64,000 nucleotides of DNA from Rhodovulum visakhapatnamense (GCF_004365965.1 NZ_SOEB01000023.1:1-64000), one strand, 5' to 3'. Positions 30,869 to 40,641 are shown, counted from the stretch's first letter. A program made the numbers and translations. The notes: generated by a model from the letters alone, not told the origin.

Positions 30869-31866
30869 TTGCGCGCCTCCCCGCGATGGGCAAGCGTCTC
30901 GATCATGCCGATCACGCCGCGCGGCGCGAAGAGGATGATGACCAGAAGGAAGCCGCCCAGCAGCATCTGCCAGACATCGCCCGCATAGGCCGAGGCATAG
31001 GTGCGGACCAGTTCGTAGATCAGCGCGCCGACAAAGGCGCCGCGCACCGACCCGGCGCCGCCCAGAACGGCGATGAAGACCATCTCGCCCGAGCGGATCC
31101 ACCAGGCGTATTCGGGCGTGACGACGCCCTGCGTCACCCCCATCAACGCGCCGCCGATTCCGCAAAGCGCGGCCGACACGAGATACCCCCACAACAGCGC
31201 CCGGCGCGGCGAGACGCCCAGATATTCCAGCCGGGTCTCGTTGGTCTTGAGGGTCTGGAAGATCTGACCCGCGGGCGAGGCCAGCCAGCGGATCGTGGCC
31301 CAGCCCAGGCCCAGCACCAGTGTCAGCGTGAGGTAAAACAGCACCAGCTCGAAGCTGGCGCGGTCGAGGTCCATCCCCAGTACGGCCGGGCGCGGCAGGC
31401 GGATGCCGTCGGCGCCCCCGGTGATGTGGTAGAACTTCTCGAGGAAGGACCAGAAGATCATCGAGAAGGCGAGGTTCAGCATGCCGAAGAAGATACCGCG
31501 ATAGCGCACCACGAAGAGCCCGACGCAAACCCCGGCCACGACCGCGCCCAGAAGACCCGCCAGCAGCACCAGGGCCAGGTCGGCGCCGGGCAGGGCGGTC
31601 ATCAGGAAGGCTCCGGCATAGGCGGCGACGGCGAAGTACAGCGCATGACCGAAGGACACCTGGCCCGCGCGCAAGAGCACGCTGACCCCGGCGACGGCCA
31701 GCCCCTTGGCCAGCGCCAGATTGACCAGAAGCTGCATCCCCGGCGCGCCGAGCGGCACCAGCGCCAGCAGCGCGAGGCCCGCCAGCGGCAGGACGGTTCC
31801 GGCCATCGAAGGCCCGCCCGCGGGGCGGCCCTGGCGGGATTTGTCCGGTTCTGTCGCATGGGTCAT
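30865..31866 (-). CDS. branched-chain amino-acid-type ABC transporter permease (LivM)
   Basis: A 333-residue inner-membrane permease with about nine hydrophobic helices. The region LRAGQVSFGHALYFAVAAYA is the usual LivM motif. It forms the channel with LivH. Residues 1-20 are hydrophilic and cytoplasmic. Confidence 0.92.
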   Translation of the reverse strand: MTHATEPDKSRQGRPAGGPSMAGTVLPLAGLALLALVPLGAPGMQLLVNLALAKGLAVAGVSVLLRAGQVSFGHALYFAVAAYAGAFLMTALPGADLALVLLAGLLGAVVAGVCVGLFVVRYRGIFFGMLNLAFSMIFWSFLEKFYHITGGADGIRLPRPAVLGMDLDRASFELVLFYLTLTLVLGLGWATIRWLASPAGQIFQTLKTNETRLEYLGVSPRRALLWGYLVSAALCGIGGALMGVTQGVVTPEYAWWIRSGEMVFIAVLGGAGSVRGAFVGALIYELVRTYASAYAGDVWQMLLGGFLLVIILFAPRGVIGMIETLAHRGEARK

Positions 31867-31878
31867 TGCCGGGTCTCC

Positions 31879-32784
31879 TCAGATCTTGCGGGCGGACGAG
31901 CTGCCGAAGAGGCCCTGCGGCCGCACCGACAGCACCGCGACCATGATCGCATAGGGCACGAGCGTTGCCGCCTCGGGCCAGACATAGACGGCGAAGGACC
32001 GCCCCAGCCCGATCATCAGCGCGCAAAGCGCCGCGCCCTCGATCTGGCCGAGCCCGGCGGTCGCGACGACGGCGAAGGACAGCACGATCATGTCGGCGCC
32101 CATCCCCGGCAGGATCGAGGTGGTGGGCGAGGCCAGCGCGCCGCCCAGCCCGGCCAGCGCCGCGCCGACGATGAAGGTGAACAGGAAGACCTTGTCGGCG
32201 TCGATGCCGATCGACTGCGCCGCCTCGCGGTCTTCGGTGGTGGCGAGGATCAGCTTGCCGATGATGGTGTGGCGCAGGAAAAACCGCATTCCCAGCAGCA
32301 GCGCCGCCGCGACCGCGGGCAGCAGGATCAGCTGATAGACGGTATAGGTCACGCCCAGCACGGTGACGTTGCCCAAAGCCTGCAGCGCCGTCGCCTCGAA
32401 ATAGGGCCGCGTGCCCCAGACCAGCCGCTGGACGTCCTCGAGGATCATGAAGACCGCGAAGGTGACCAGCAGTTGCAGCACCTCGGGCTTGTCGTAGATC
32501 CGGCGCAGCAGCAGCCATTCGATGGGCCCGCCCAGCAGCAGGCCGACCAGCACCGCCGAGACCAGCATCAGCGGAAAGGCGAGGATCGGCGCCAGCCCCA
32601 TCGCCAGCGCCCAGCCCGACAGCGACACGGTGGCATAGGCGCCGATGGCGTAAAGCGAGCCATGGGCGATGTTCAGGATGCGCATCACCCCGAAGATCAG
32701 GGTCAGCCCCAGCGCCACGATGAAGACGAGCGCGGCATAGGCGATGCCGTCGAAGAGCGCGAGAAGGAAAAGCGTCGGCGTCAT
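31879..32784 (-). CDS. branched-chain amino-acid-type ABC transporter permease (LivH)
   Basis: A 301-residue inner-membrane permease. LIFGVMRILNIAHGSLYAIG is the LivH hallmark near the N-terminus, and about eight helices follow. It is 12 bp upstream of livM and 59 bp downstream of the binding-protein gene. Confidence 0.92.
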   Translation of the reverse strand: MTPTLFLLALFDGIAYAALVFIVALGLTLIFGVMRILNIAHGSLYAIGAYATVSLSGWALAMGLAPILAFPLMLVSAVLVGLLLGGPIEWLLLRRIYDKPEVLQLLVTFAVFMILEDVQRLVWGTRPYFEATALQALGNVTVLGVTYTVYQLILLPAVAAALLLGMRFFLRHTIIGKLILATTEDREAAQSIGIDADKVFLFTFIVGAALAGLGGALASPTTSILPGMGADMIVLSFAVVATAGLGQIEGAALCALMIGLGRSFAVYVWPEAATLVPYAIMVAVLSVRPQGLFGSSSARKI

Positions 32785-32843
32785 GTCGGGTTCCGGTTGG
32801 GCAAATGCCGGACGGGCGGGGGTGCCCGTCCGGCCGTCCGGGC

Positions 32844-34130
32844 TCAGTCGGCGTAGGTGGCGACGCCGACCTGATCGAGGAAGCTCGCATCGAGCCCGCC
32901 GATCCAGTCGACCGAGACCTCGCCCACCGGCGCGGTGATGTCGGCGCCGTCGAAGATCATGATGTTCTCCAGCGTCGCGAAGGGGTGGTCCCCGGTCTGC
33001 ACGCTGGTCGCCATCAGCTGCGCCTCGATCCCCTGATGATCCTCGCGGATCGTCACCGGACGGCCGAGCCCCTGGAATTCGAGCCCGGCCATGGCGGCCA
33101 GCACCTGATCCTCGTCGGGCCAGTCGCCGCCATTGGCGGCGATCGCCTTTTCATAGACCGCCTGCAGCGCGGCGAAGGCCTGCGCGGTGTGGAACACCGG
33201 ATAGACCGAAATCTCGCCGGTCTTTTCCTCGTAGCGCGCCATGAAATCCTTGAACGCGTCGTCGTCGCGGCGTTCGGGATGGCGGAAATAGTGATCGCCG
33301 CGCGCCCCCACGATATGGCCCGAGGGCAGGCTTGACCCCAGCCGTTCCAGCGAGGATTCGGCCAGCGGCAGCACGAAGGTCGAGCTGTTCATCAGACCGC
33401 GCTGGGCCGCCTGCTGCACGAAGGTGTCGAGATCGCCGCCCCAGTTGGTCGAGAGGATCACGTCGGGCCTCAGCGCCTGCAGCCGCGAAATCTCGGTCGA
33501 GAAGTCGGGCGAGCCGAATTTCGGGAAGAACTCGCCCACCACCTTGACGTCAGGCTTCATCGCCATCAGCGCGGTGCGGAAGATGTCCCAGCTGTCGCGG
33601 CCCCAGGCATAGTCCTGGTTGACGACGGCGATGGTCTTGAAATCGGGATGGGTCTTCAGCAGGTAGATCACCGCGGCCAGCATTTCCGGCGTGGCGTTGG
33701 CCTGGGTGCGGAAGACGTATTTGTAGCTGTGTTCCTCGAAGATCTTCTGGGTGCCGCAATCCCACATGAAGTTGATGACCTTCAGATCCTCGGCCAGCGG
33801 CGCCAGGGTCTGGCAGTTGCCCGAGGAAATCGCCGCGAACATCACGTCGGCGCCGCCCGATTCCGCGAGCCTGCGGTATTCCGAGGTCAGCGTCTCGGCG
33901 CCCGCGCCCTCGTCGATGAAGCTGACCTCGACCGGCACGCCGCCGATCCCGCCTTGGGCGTTGATCGTCTCGACGAGGATCTCGGCCGCGTTCTTCGCGG
34001 GGACGCCGAAGACCGAGGCGGGCCCGGTCAGGAATGTGGTCATGCCGACCTTCAGCGACGCCGGTTTGTCGGCGGCCGCGGCGGTCAGCGGCATCGCGGC
34101 GCAAAGCGCCGTCAGCAGCCAGGTCTTCAT
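32844..34130 (-). CDS. ABC transporter substrate-binding protein (LivK/type-1 periplasmic)
   Basis: A 428-residue periplasmic binding protein with signal peptide MKTWLLTALCAAMPLTAAAA. The mature part begins LKVGMTTFLTGPASVFGVPA, which is the Liv/amide-type opening, and two Rossmann-like lobes follow. The ligand cannot be read from the sequence. It heads the livKHMGF set after the cyclase-family gene. Confidence 0.92.
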   Translation of the reverse strand: MKTWLLTALCAAMPLTAAAADKPASLKVGMTTFLTGPASVFGVPAKNAAEILVETINAQGGIGGVPVEVSFIDEGAGAETLTSEYRRLAESGGADVMFAAISSGNCQTLAPLAEDLKVINFMWDCGTQKIFEEHSYKYVFRTQANATPEMLAAVIYLLKTHPDFKTIAVVNQDYAWGRDSWDIFRTALMAMKPDVKVVGEFFPKFGSPDFSTEISRLQALRPDVILSTNWGGDLDTFVQQAAQRGLMNSSTFVLPLAESSLERLGSSLPSGHIVGARGDHYFRHPERRDDDAFKDFMARYEEKTGEISVYPVFHTAQAFAALQAVYEKAIAANGGDWPDEDQVLAAMAGLEFQGLGRPVTIREDHQGIEAQLMATSVQTGDHPFATLENIMIFDGADITAPVGEVSVDWIGGLDASFLDQVGVATYAD

Positions 34131-34158
34131 CCGGTTTTCCTCCCTGTTTTCCGGTTCT

Positions 34159-35124
34159 CTAGCGGATCGCGATGGGGTTGATGATCATCTGCACCGCCCC
34201 CTTGATCCGGGCCTGTCCCATCACGAACAGAAACTCGTGCACCCCGTCCCGGGCCAGCGCGCGGGTGTCCATGTTTTCAAGGATATAGATGCCGTGCCGG
34301 GGCTGAAGGATCTGATGGGCGCGAAACGCCATGCCCTCTTCCTCGGCGGGCACCACCTCCATGCCCCAGGTATCGGCGCCGACCGCCATCACCCCGAGCC
34401 CGGCCAGGTATTCGGCGCCGCTGACGCCAAGCCCCGGCTCGGCCGCGCCGAAGCGGTCCGGGTCGGGCGCCGCGCCGTCCAGCAGGTTCATCCAGTTCGA
34501 GTTGAAGAGCACGATATCGCCTTCGCGGATCTCGACGCCCTGCGCCTCGGCCGCCGCTTTCACGTCGTCTTCGGTATAGGCGGTGCCTTCCGCGACCATG
34601 TCGGTGCCGAAATGCGCGGCCATGTCCAGCATCACGCCGCGCCCGACCAGACCCGGCAGCTTTTCAAGCCCCAGTTCGGTCAGGCCCGAGGCGCTGGCGA
34701 AGTCGGGCAGGCTGCGGCCGCCGTAATAGGTGTGGTCGATCCCGGCATGGCCAAGCCCGTCGATCTGCGGACCGATCCCGAGCCAGCCCATGAAGATGTC
34801 GTCGTTATAGGTGAACCGGTTCTCACCCAGCCCATGGGTTTCCGTCTGGTTGGGCTGCAGCACCGTCACCGACAGGCTGCGCGGCGGAAAGGCGGGCGTG
34901 TCCGATCCGACGATCATCCCGAGGCTGTAGACCTTGCCCTCGGTCACCAGCCCGGCGGCGTCGCGTACCCGTTCGGGCGTCATCCGGTTGGCCGCGCCCA
35001 GTTCGTCCTCGGGGCCCCAGGGCGTCGCGGCCCAGTCGGGCGCCGTGTCGTCGGCAAGGGCCGCGCTTCCCGCCGCCAGCGCAGCGCAGAAGGACGCGGC
35101 ACGAAGTGTCGCTTGGCAGTTCAT
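34159..35124 (-). CDS. exported cyclase-family (kynurenine-formamidase-like) metal hydrolase
   Basis: A 321-residue protein with signal peptide (residues 1-24, ending AALA-D). WGPEDELGAANRMTPERV and IGPQIDGLGHAGIDHTYYGG are typical of the cyclase superfamily (PF04199). The latter replaces the more usual HxGTHxDxxxH; only the Asp and last His of that motif are kept. Members hydrolyse amides or lactones. It is the first gene of the operon whose binding protein follows 28 bp later, so it may process the substrate in the periplasm before uptake. Confidence 0.87.
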   Translation of the reverse strand: MNCQATLRAASFCAALAAGSAALADDTAPDWAATPWGPEDELGAANRMTPERVRDAAGLVTEGKVYSLGMIVGSDTPAFPPRSLSVTVLQPNQTETHGLGENRFTYNDDIFMGWLGIGPQIDGLGHAGIDHTYYGGRSLPDFASASGLTELGLEKLPGLVGRGVMLDMAAHFGTDMVAEGTAYTEDDVKAAAEAQGVEIREGDIVLFNSNWMNLLDGAAPDPDRFGAAEPGLGVSGAEYLAGLGVMAVGADTWGMEVVPAEEEGMAFRAHQILQPRHGIYILENMDTRALARDGVHEFLFVMGQARIKGAVQMIINPIAIR

Positions 35125-35205
35125 CTCTTCCTCCCCAAGAGTGAAACTGCGCCGAGCCTAGGAGAGGGTCATCGCGCTGACCAATAGCTTGCCGCGCTTT
35201 CCGTT

Positions 35206-35220
35206 ATAGCTTTTGCCTAT
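35206..35220. promoter_or_regulatory. LysR-type operator candidate in the cyclase/ADH divergent promoter
   Basis: ATAG-N7-CTAT (an ATA-N9-TAT, T-N11-A class dyad) lies 81 bp before the cyclase start and 94 bp before the alcohol dehydrogenase start. ATAGCTTGCC, 22 bp to the left, repeats one half in direct orientation. The LysR gene at 36476 is the likely binder. Confidence 0.45.
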
Positions 35221-35314
35221 GGCCCGGCTAATATCGCTTTGCGCGCCGGGCGGGGACGATAGGCTCGGCATGGGACAAGGCCGGATCAACCGGCGGACCT
35301 GGGAGGAGCTTTCC

Positions 35315-36439
35315 ATGAAGATCGAGGCTGCCGTGCTGGAGCGCGGCGGGATAGAGAAGGATTTCGAGGCGGCAGAGGCGCTTGCGGTGCGCCAGCTCGA
35401 TCTGGAGGCGCCCGGTCCGGGCGAGGTGCTGATCCGGCTCGCGGCGGCCGGGGTCTGCCATTCGGACCTGTCGGTGATCAACGGCACCCGGCCGCGCCCG
35501 GTGCCGATGGTGCTGGGCCACGAGGCGTCGGGCCATGTCGAGGCGGTGGGCGCGGGCGTCACCGATCTGGTGCCCGGCGATCACGTCGTCTGCATCTTTG
35601 CGCCCGGCTGCGGCAGCTGTACCCCCTGCGCCGAGGGGCGCCCGGCGCTGTGCACCCGCGCGGCCAAACATCACGGCGTGGGCGAGCTGATGACCGGGCA
35701 TCGGCGGCTGTCGATGGACGGGCAACCGGTGCATCATCATGTGGGCGTCTCGGCCTTCGCCACACATGCGGTGCTGGCGCGGCCCTCGCTGGTCAAGGTC
35801 GAGGCCGACATCCCGCCGCATATCTCGGCGCTGTTCTCCTGCGCGATGCTGACCGGCGCGGGGGCGGTCTTCAACACCGCCCGCGTCATGCCCGGCAGCA
35901 AGGTCGCGGTGGTGGGCCTGGGCGGGGTCGGACTGTCGGCGATCCTTGGCGCGGCCGCGGCGGGCGCGGGCGAGATCGTGGCCATCGACCCCTTCCCCGC
36001 CAAGCGCGAGGCGGCGCTGGCGATGGGCGCGACCCATGCGGTGGCGGCCGATGACGATACCGTGGCGGCCGTGCGCGATCTGACGGGCGGCGGCGTCGAC
36101 GTGGCGCTGGAGCTGGCCGGTTCGGTCCGGGCGCTCGAAACCGCCTATGACGTCACTTGCCGGGGCGGCACCACCGTCACCGCGGGCCTGCCCCATCCCG
36201 ACGCGCGAATGCCGCTCAACGCCTTGAAACTGGTGGCGGAAGAGCGCTCGCTCAAGGGCAGCTACATCGGGTCCTGCGTGCCGCAGCGCGACCTGCCGCG
36301 GATGTTCGCGCTGCATGCGCTGGGGCGCCTGCCGGTCGAGAAGATGCTGACCCACCGGCTGAAGCTCGGGCAGATCAACCTGGCGATGGACCAGCTCGAC
36401 CGGGGCACAGCGATCCGGCAGGTGATCGAGTTCGACTGA
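35315..36439 (+). CDS. zinc-dependent alcohol dehydrogenase (MDR family)
   Basis: A 374-residue class-III-like enzyme. The catalytic zinc ligands are C48 and H69/E70 (GHEASGHVEAVG), and the structural zinc site is C99, C102, C105 and C113. The NAD-binding fold is VAVVGLGGVGLSAI. It oxidises an alcohol to the aldehyde, which the ALDH of the divergent operon could take further. The start at 35315 has GGGAGGAG. A LysR gene follows on the same strand. Confidence 0.93.
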   Translation: MKIEAAVLERGGIEKDFEAAEALAVRQLDLEAPGPGEVLIRLAAAGVCHSDLSVINGTRPRPVPMVLGHEASGHVEAVGAGVTDLVPGDHVVCIFAPGCGSCTPCAEGRPALCTRAAKHHGVGELMTGHRRLSMDGQPVHHHVGVSAFATHAVLARPSLVKVEADIPPHISALFSCAMLTGAGAVFNTARVMPGSKVAVVGLGGVGLSAILGAAAAGAGEIVAIDPFPAKREAALAMGATHAVAADDDTVAAVRDLTGGGVDVALELAGSVRALETAYDVTCRGGTTVTAGLPHPDARMPLNALKLVAEERSLKGSYIGSCVPQRDLPRMFALHALGRLPVEKMLTHRLKLGQINLAMDQLDRGTAIRQVIEFD

Positions 36440-36475
36440 CCGGGCGCTGTCGCGGCGCAACAGGGAGGACGAGGC

Positions 36476-37402
36476 TTGGACATCCGGCAGCTGCGCTATT
36501 TTCTGGCGATCTCCGAGGCGCGGTCGATTTCGGCGGCGTCCCAGGCCATTGGCGTGGCCCAGCCCTCGCTGTCGCAGCATGTCCGCCGGATGGAGGACGA
36601 GCTGGGCGTGCAGCTGGTCGAACGCTCGCCGCGCGGCACGATCCTGACCGAGGAAGGGCGGGTGCTGGCCGAACATGCGCGCCACATCTGCGCCAGCGTC
36701 GACCGCTGCGTCGCCGACATGCACGAGTTGACCGGCGTCCTGCGCGGCCGGGTCAGTTTCGGGATGCCGCCGTCGGTCTCGATGGTGATGTCGGTGCCGC
36801 TGGCCGAAACCGTGCGCCACGACATGCCCGAGGTGCGGCTGAGGACGGTCGAGGCGATGAGCGGCTATATCAAGACCTGGGTGCAGGACGGCACGGTGGA
36901 TATCGGCTTTCTCTATGACCTCGAGGGGGTCGAGCATTTCCGCCACACCCATGTGCTGCAGGAGGATCTGTATTTCCACTCCTCGCCCGATGCCTGGCCG
37001 CTCGACACGCCCGCGGGCACGCCGGTGCCGCTGCGCGCGCTGGAAAGGCTTGACATGGTGCTGACCTCGAACGGGCTGCGCCATCTGATCGAGAAATACT
37101 GCGTGGCCAACCGGGTCACGCTGAATGTCGTGGTCGAGATGGATGCGATGACCCAGATCAAGGAGCTGGTGGCGCGCGGCTCTGGCTATACCATCCTCGC
37201 GCCCGCTGCGGCGCAGGATTTCGTGGCCCGGGGCGAATTGCTGCGCACGCCCATCGTCGAGCCGCGCATGACCCGGCCGGTCTATCTGGTGACCAACCCG
37301 GCCCGGGCGATGACCCGGGCCTGCCGCGCGGTGGGCCAGCTGACGCTGGATGTCTCGCGCGAACTGGTGCGGCGCGGCATCTGGGAAGGGCTGACGATCT
37401 GA
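36476..37402 (+). CDS. LysR-family transcriptional regulator
   Basis: A 308-residue regulator with a TTG start (AGGGAGGAC upstream). The winged HTH reads MDIRQLRYFLAISEARSISA then AIGVAQPSLSQHVRRMEDEL. The C-terminal effector domain has two periplasmic-binding-like lobes. It lies 36 bp after the ADH gene and faces the convergent acyl-CoA ligase. It probably controls the ADH and the divergent transport operon through the dyad at 35206; the effector is unknown. Confidence 0.9.
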   Translation: MDIRQLRYFLAISEARSISAASQAIGVAQPSLSQHVRRMEDELGVQLVERSPRGTILTEEGRVLAEHARHICASVDRCVADMHELTGVLRGRVSFGMPPSVSMVMSVPLAETVRHDMPEVRLRTVEAMSGYIKTWVQDGTVDIGFLYDLEGVEHFRHTHVLQEDLYFHSSPDAWPLDTPAGTPVPLRALERLDMVLTSNGLRHLIEKYCVANRVTLNVVVEMDAMTQIKELVARGSGYTILAPAAAQDFVARGELLRTPIVEPRMTRPVYLVTNPARAMTRACRAVGQLTLDVSRELVRRGIWEGLTI

Positions 37403-37409
37403 GGTCCGG

Positions 37410-38930
37410 TCAGGCGTCGGGATCGGGGACCGCGCCCAGGTCGCGCGGTTCCAGAGCGGCGCGGAGCGCCTTGCGGCGGATCTTGCCGAAGCCGTCGCGG
37501 GGGAGGGTCAGGCGCAGCTCGAACCGCTTCGGCACCTCGGCGGGCGCCAGATGTGCGGCGCAGAAATCGTGCAGCTCGGCCGGATCTGGCGTCGTGCCCG
37601 GGGCGGGCACGATGCAGGCCACCACGCGCTGGCCCCAGTCGCGGTCAGAGACGCCCACCACCACCGCGTCGGCCACCTGCGGATGGCGCAGCAATTCGGC
37701 CTCGACCACCTCGGGATGGACCTTGATCCCGCCGGTATTGATGATGTCGTCCGACCGGCCCGCGAGATAAAGATAGCCCTCGTCGTCGAGCCAGCCCATG
37801 TCGCCGATGCTTTGAAACCCGTCCTCGTCGCGGCGGGGTTCGGGCGCGTCGGGGCCCAGATAGCGACTGCGGCCGGAAAGGTCCTCGGGCCGCATGAAGA
37901 TCTCGCCGCGCTCGCGCGGACCCAGCCGCGCGCCGTCCAGCCCGTAGATCCGGATCTCTGTCTCGAAGCCGCGCCCGACCGACCCCTTGCGGTTCAGCCA
38001 TTCGGCGCCGGTGATGACGGTCTGGCCGGTATTCTCGCCCGAGCCATACATCTCGAAGACGCGGTCAGGTCCCAGCCGGTCGATCCAGGCGGCCTTGAGC
38101 CAGGCCGGGCAGGGCGCGCCGGTGTGATAGAAGGCATGCAGGCTGTCGAGCGTCGCGCCGGTGGCGTCGAGCCGGTCCAGCATCCGCACCATCATCGTCG
38201 GCACCACCATGGCAAAGCCGACTTGAAAGCGGTCGATGGCAAGCAACGCCCGGTCGGCGTCGAACTTTTCCATCAGGACCAGGCGGTTGCCCTCGAAAAG
38301 CCCGTTCTGCGCCCAGGTCTGGGGCGCGTTATGGGCCAGTGCCCCCGCCACCAGCTGCACCTGATCGGCGCGGAACCCCAGCGCGGGCGCGACCCGGCCC
38401 CAGCTGGCGCCGGGACTGCGCGTGTAGGGCCGGTCGTCGGCCATCATCTTGGGCAGCCCGGTCGAACCGCCCGAGAGCACGATCTTGCCCGGGCAGGAGA
38501 CCGCGTCCGCGACCGGGGTCGCGGGGGCGAAAGCCGCCTGGCGTTCCAGCCCGGCGCGGTGCAGATCGCCCGAGCCCGGGGTCTCGGCGATCCAGATCCG
38601 GGCGCCGATCCGGGCCTTCAGCGCGGCGGCAAGCTCGGGCGCCAGATGCGGGTCGGCGACCAGGGTCGTCGCCCCCAGCCGCCAGACCGCCAGCGATGTG
38701 GCCAGATGGGTGGGCGTATTGGCCAGCCCGATACCGACCACATCGCCTTGAACGACCCCGCGTGCCGCCAGCACATGGGCGATACGGTCGACGGCCACGT
38801 CAAGCCTGTCCCAGCCAATCGCCTCTTCCTGCCCGTCGGCGGCCAGAAACCGGACAGCCTCGGCTGCGCCGCGCAGGCGCGCGAGCTGGCGCAGGCGCGC
38901 GCCGAAGGTGATGGGCCGGGGGGGTGTCAC
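37410..38930 (-). CDS. AMP-dependent acyl-CoA synthetase
   Basis: A 506-residue ANL-superfamily ligase. The P-loop reads LSGGSTGLPKMM (TSGTTGLPK variant), then MYGSGENTGQT, and GWLDDEGYLYLAGRSDDIIN starts the hinge. The C-terminal catalytic lysine lies in RDGFGKIRRKAL. It makes an acyl-CoA from a carboxylate, CoA and ATP. It is the last gene of the TRAP/DUF3830 operon, overlapping DUF3830 by ATGA, which suggests that the imported acid is CoA-activated. Confidence 0.9.
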   Translation of the reverse strand: MTPPRPITFGARLRQLARLRGAAEAVRFLAADGQEEAIGWDRLDVAVDRIAHVLAARGVVQGDVVGIGLANTPTHLATSLAVWRLGATTLVADPHLAPELAAALKARIGARIWIAETPGSGDLHRAGLERQAAFAPATPVADAVSCPGKIVLSGGSTGLPKMMADDRPYTRSPGASWGRVAPALGFRADQVQLVAGALAHNAPQTWAQNGLFEGNRLVLMEKFDADRALLAIDRFQVGFAMVVPTMMVRMLDRLDATGATLDSLHAFYHTGAPCPAWLKAAWIDRLGPDRVFEMYGSGENTGQTVITGAEWLNRKGSVGRGFETEIRIYGLDGARLGPRERGEIFMRPEDLSGRSRYLGPDAPEPRRDEDGFQSIGDMGWLDDEGYLYLAGRSDDIINTGGIKVHPEVVEAELLRHPQVADAVVVGVSDRDWGQRVVACIVPAPGTTPDPAELHDFCAAHLAPAEVPKRFELRLTLPRDGFGKIRRKALRAALEPRDLGAVPDPDA

Positions 38931-39343
38931 GCGTCGATCTCTTCGAACAGGATGTCCTGGGCGCCCTCATACAGCACCTTGGGTCCGAGGTCCGCCAGTT
39001 TGTCGGTATTCGAGGTCAGGGTGATGAAATGGTTACCCGCAAGCTGGCCGAGCTTCGAGGCGAAATGGACGCCGCCATAGGCCAGCAGGATCTCGGTCTC
39101 GCTGATCCCGCCGGGATAGAGGATGATCTGGCCGGGGGCGGGATAGCTGGTGTGGTTCTCATAGCCGAGGCCGAAATCGGTCTCGCCCAGCGGAATCCAG
39201 ACGCCCTCGCCCGACCAGCGGACATGCACGACCTGGCCCTTGAACGGCATCTTGGCGCGGAACGCGGCCACGGTTTGGGGGGCTGCGTCTTCGAAACGGG
39301 CGTCGAATTCGATCCCGGCGATGGTGACCTTGAGTTTCGTCAT
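38927..39343 (-). CDS. DUF3830 (cyclophilin-like) protein
   Basis: A 138-residue protein starting MTKLKVTIAGIEFDARFEDA. VRWSGEGVWIPLGE and YPAPGQIILYPGG match the cyclophilin-like DUF3830 family. No catalytic role is established for this family. It sits between the TRAP permease and the acyl-CoA ligase and overlaps the ligase by 4 bp, so tight co-expression is likely. In my knowledge the family often lies next to catabolic amidohydrolase or racemase genes, which also occur in this region. Confidence 0.82.
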   Translation of the reverse strand: MTKLKVTIAGIEFDARFEDAAPQTVAAFRAKMPFKGQVVHVRWSGEGVWIPLGETDFGLGYENHTSYPAPGQIILYPGGISETEILLAYGGVHFASKLGQLAGNHFITLTSNTDKLADLGPKVLYEGAQDILFEEIDA

Positions 39344-39354
39344 GGCAGTATCCT

Positions 39355-40641
39355 TCAGTCGATGAGGCCGGCAAGGCGCGGCAGGAAAAGCGGAAGATCT
39401 GGGATCAGCGTCACCGCGACCAGCACGGCGAAGAGCCCGGCCAGCGGCAGCGCGAGTTTGCGGGCAACCGACAGCACCGGCCGCCCGGCCACGCTGGAGG
39501 CCACGAACAGCGAGACGCCATAAGGCGGCGTCACCGTGCCGATGGCGCAGTTGAGGATGATCAGCAGCGAGAAGTGGATCGGGTCCACCCCCATCTGGGC
39601 GGCGATGGGCGACAGCACCGGCACGATGATCAGGATCGCGGCGATGGTCTCGAGGAACATGCCGACGAACAGGAACAGCAGGTTCGCGATCAAGAGGAAC
39701 ATCAGCGTCGAGGAGGACACGCTGGCGATCCAGTTGCCGAGAAGCTGGGGCACGTTCGCGTTGGCGATGAGCCAGGAAAAGACGCTGGCGGTGCCGATGA
39801 TCAGCATCACGGCGGCCGACAGCGACACGGTCCTCAGGATCAGGTCGGGCAGGCGCTTGAGGTCGAGATCGCGGTAGAGGAAGGCGCCGACCAGCAGCCC
39901 GTAAAAGCCCGAGACGGCGGCGGCCTCGGTGGGCGTGAAGACGCCGCCCAGAATGCCGCCCAGGATCAGCACCGGCATCCCCGCCGCGGGCAGCGCGGCC
40001 CAGCCGGTGCGGATCAGCCGGGCGAAGGTGAAGGGCTCGGTCTCGCGATAGGCGGGGCCCCCCTTCCGGGCATGGAAATAGGCGATGACCATCAGGATCG
40101 CGATGCACATCAGCCCCGGCACCACGCCCGACAGGAACAGCGCCCCGATCGAGACATTCGACACGACGGCGAGGATCACCATGGTCAGGCTGGGCGGGAT
40201 GACCTGGGCGATGGACCCGGCCGAGGCGATGATCGCGGCGCCGAAATCGACATCATAGCCCCGGCGGCGCAGCTGCGGCTGCATGATCGCCGAAATCGCC
40301 GCCGTGTCGGCCGAGCCCGAGCCCGAGATCGCCGCAAGCCCGGCGGCGGCCAGGCACGAGACCTGCAACAGGCTGCCGATAACCCAGCCGATGACGGCCG
40401 AGGCGAACTCGACGATCCGGCGCGAGATCCCGCCTGCATCCATGATCACGCCCGCGAAGACGAAGAACGGGATCGACATCAGCGTGAAGGTGTTCAGCCC
40501 GGCAAAGACCCGCTGGCTGACGATGGCGACCGGCACGTCGGTCGTGGTGACCAGCGCGATCACCGCCGAGGCGCCGAGCACGAAGACCACCGGCACCCCC
40601 GCCAGCAGCAACAGAACGAAGGCGGCGGCAATGACCAGCAT
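39355..40641 (-). CDS. TRAP transporter large permease (DctM), set 1
   Basis: A 428-residue membrane protein with 11-12 hydrophobic segments. SIPFFVFAGVIMDAGGISRR and the SGSGSADTAAIS loop are typical of DctM. With DctQ and DctP it imports an organic acid using a sodium gradient. It overlaps dctQ by one base (TGATG). Confidence 0.94.
   Translation of the reverse strand: MLVIAAAFVLLLLAGVPVVFVLGASAVIALVTTTDVPVAIVSQRVFAGLNTFTLMSIPFFVFAGVIMDAGGISRRIVEFASAVIGWVIGSLLQVSCLAAAGLAAISGSGSADTAAISAIMQPQLRRRGYDVDFGAAIIASAGSIAQVIPPSLTMVILAVVSNVSIGALFLSGVVPGLMCIAILMVIAYFHARKGGPAYRETEPFTFARLIRTGWAALPAAGMPVLILGGILGGVFTPTEAAAVSGFYGLLVGAFLYRDLDLKRLPDLILRTVSLSAAVMLIIGTASVFSWLIANANVPQLLGNWIASVSSSTLMFLLIANLLFLFVGMFLETIAAILIIVPVLSPIAAQMGVDPIHFSLLIILNCAIGTVTPPYGVSLFVASSVAGRPVLSVARKLALPLAGLFAVLVAVTLIPDLPLFLPRLAGLID

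Noticed and set aside
30886-32856. 656-codon plus-strand frame opposite the liv permease genes
   Set aside because: Antisense shadow of livM/livH; dominated by Gln/His/Arg/Asp runs typical of reverse-frame translation of membrane proteins.
30119-32890. 923-codon minus-strand frame that joins LivG to upstream sequence
   Set aside because: Only the last 249 residues are LivG; the rest is an out-of-frame reading of livM and livH.
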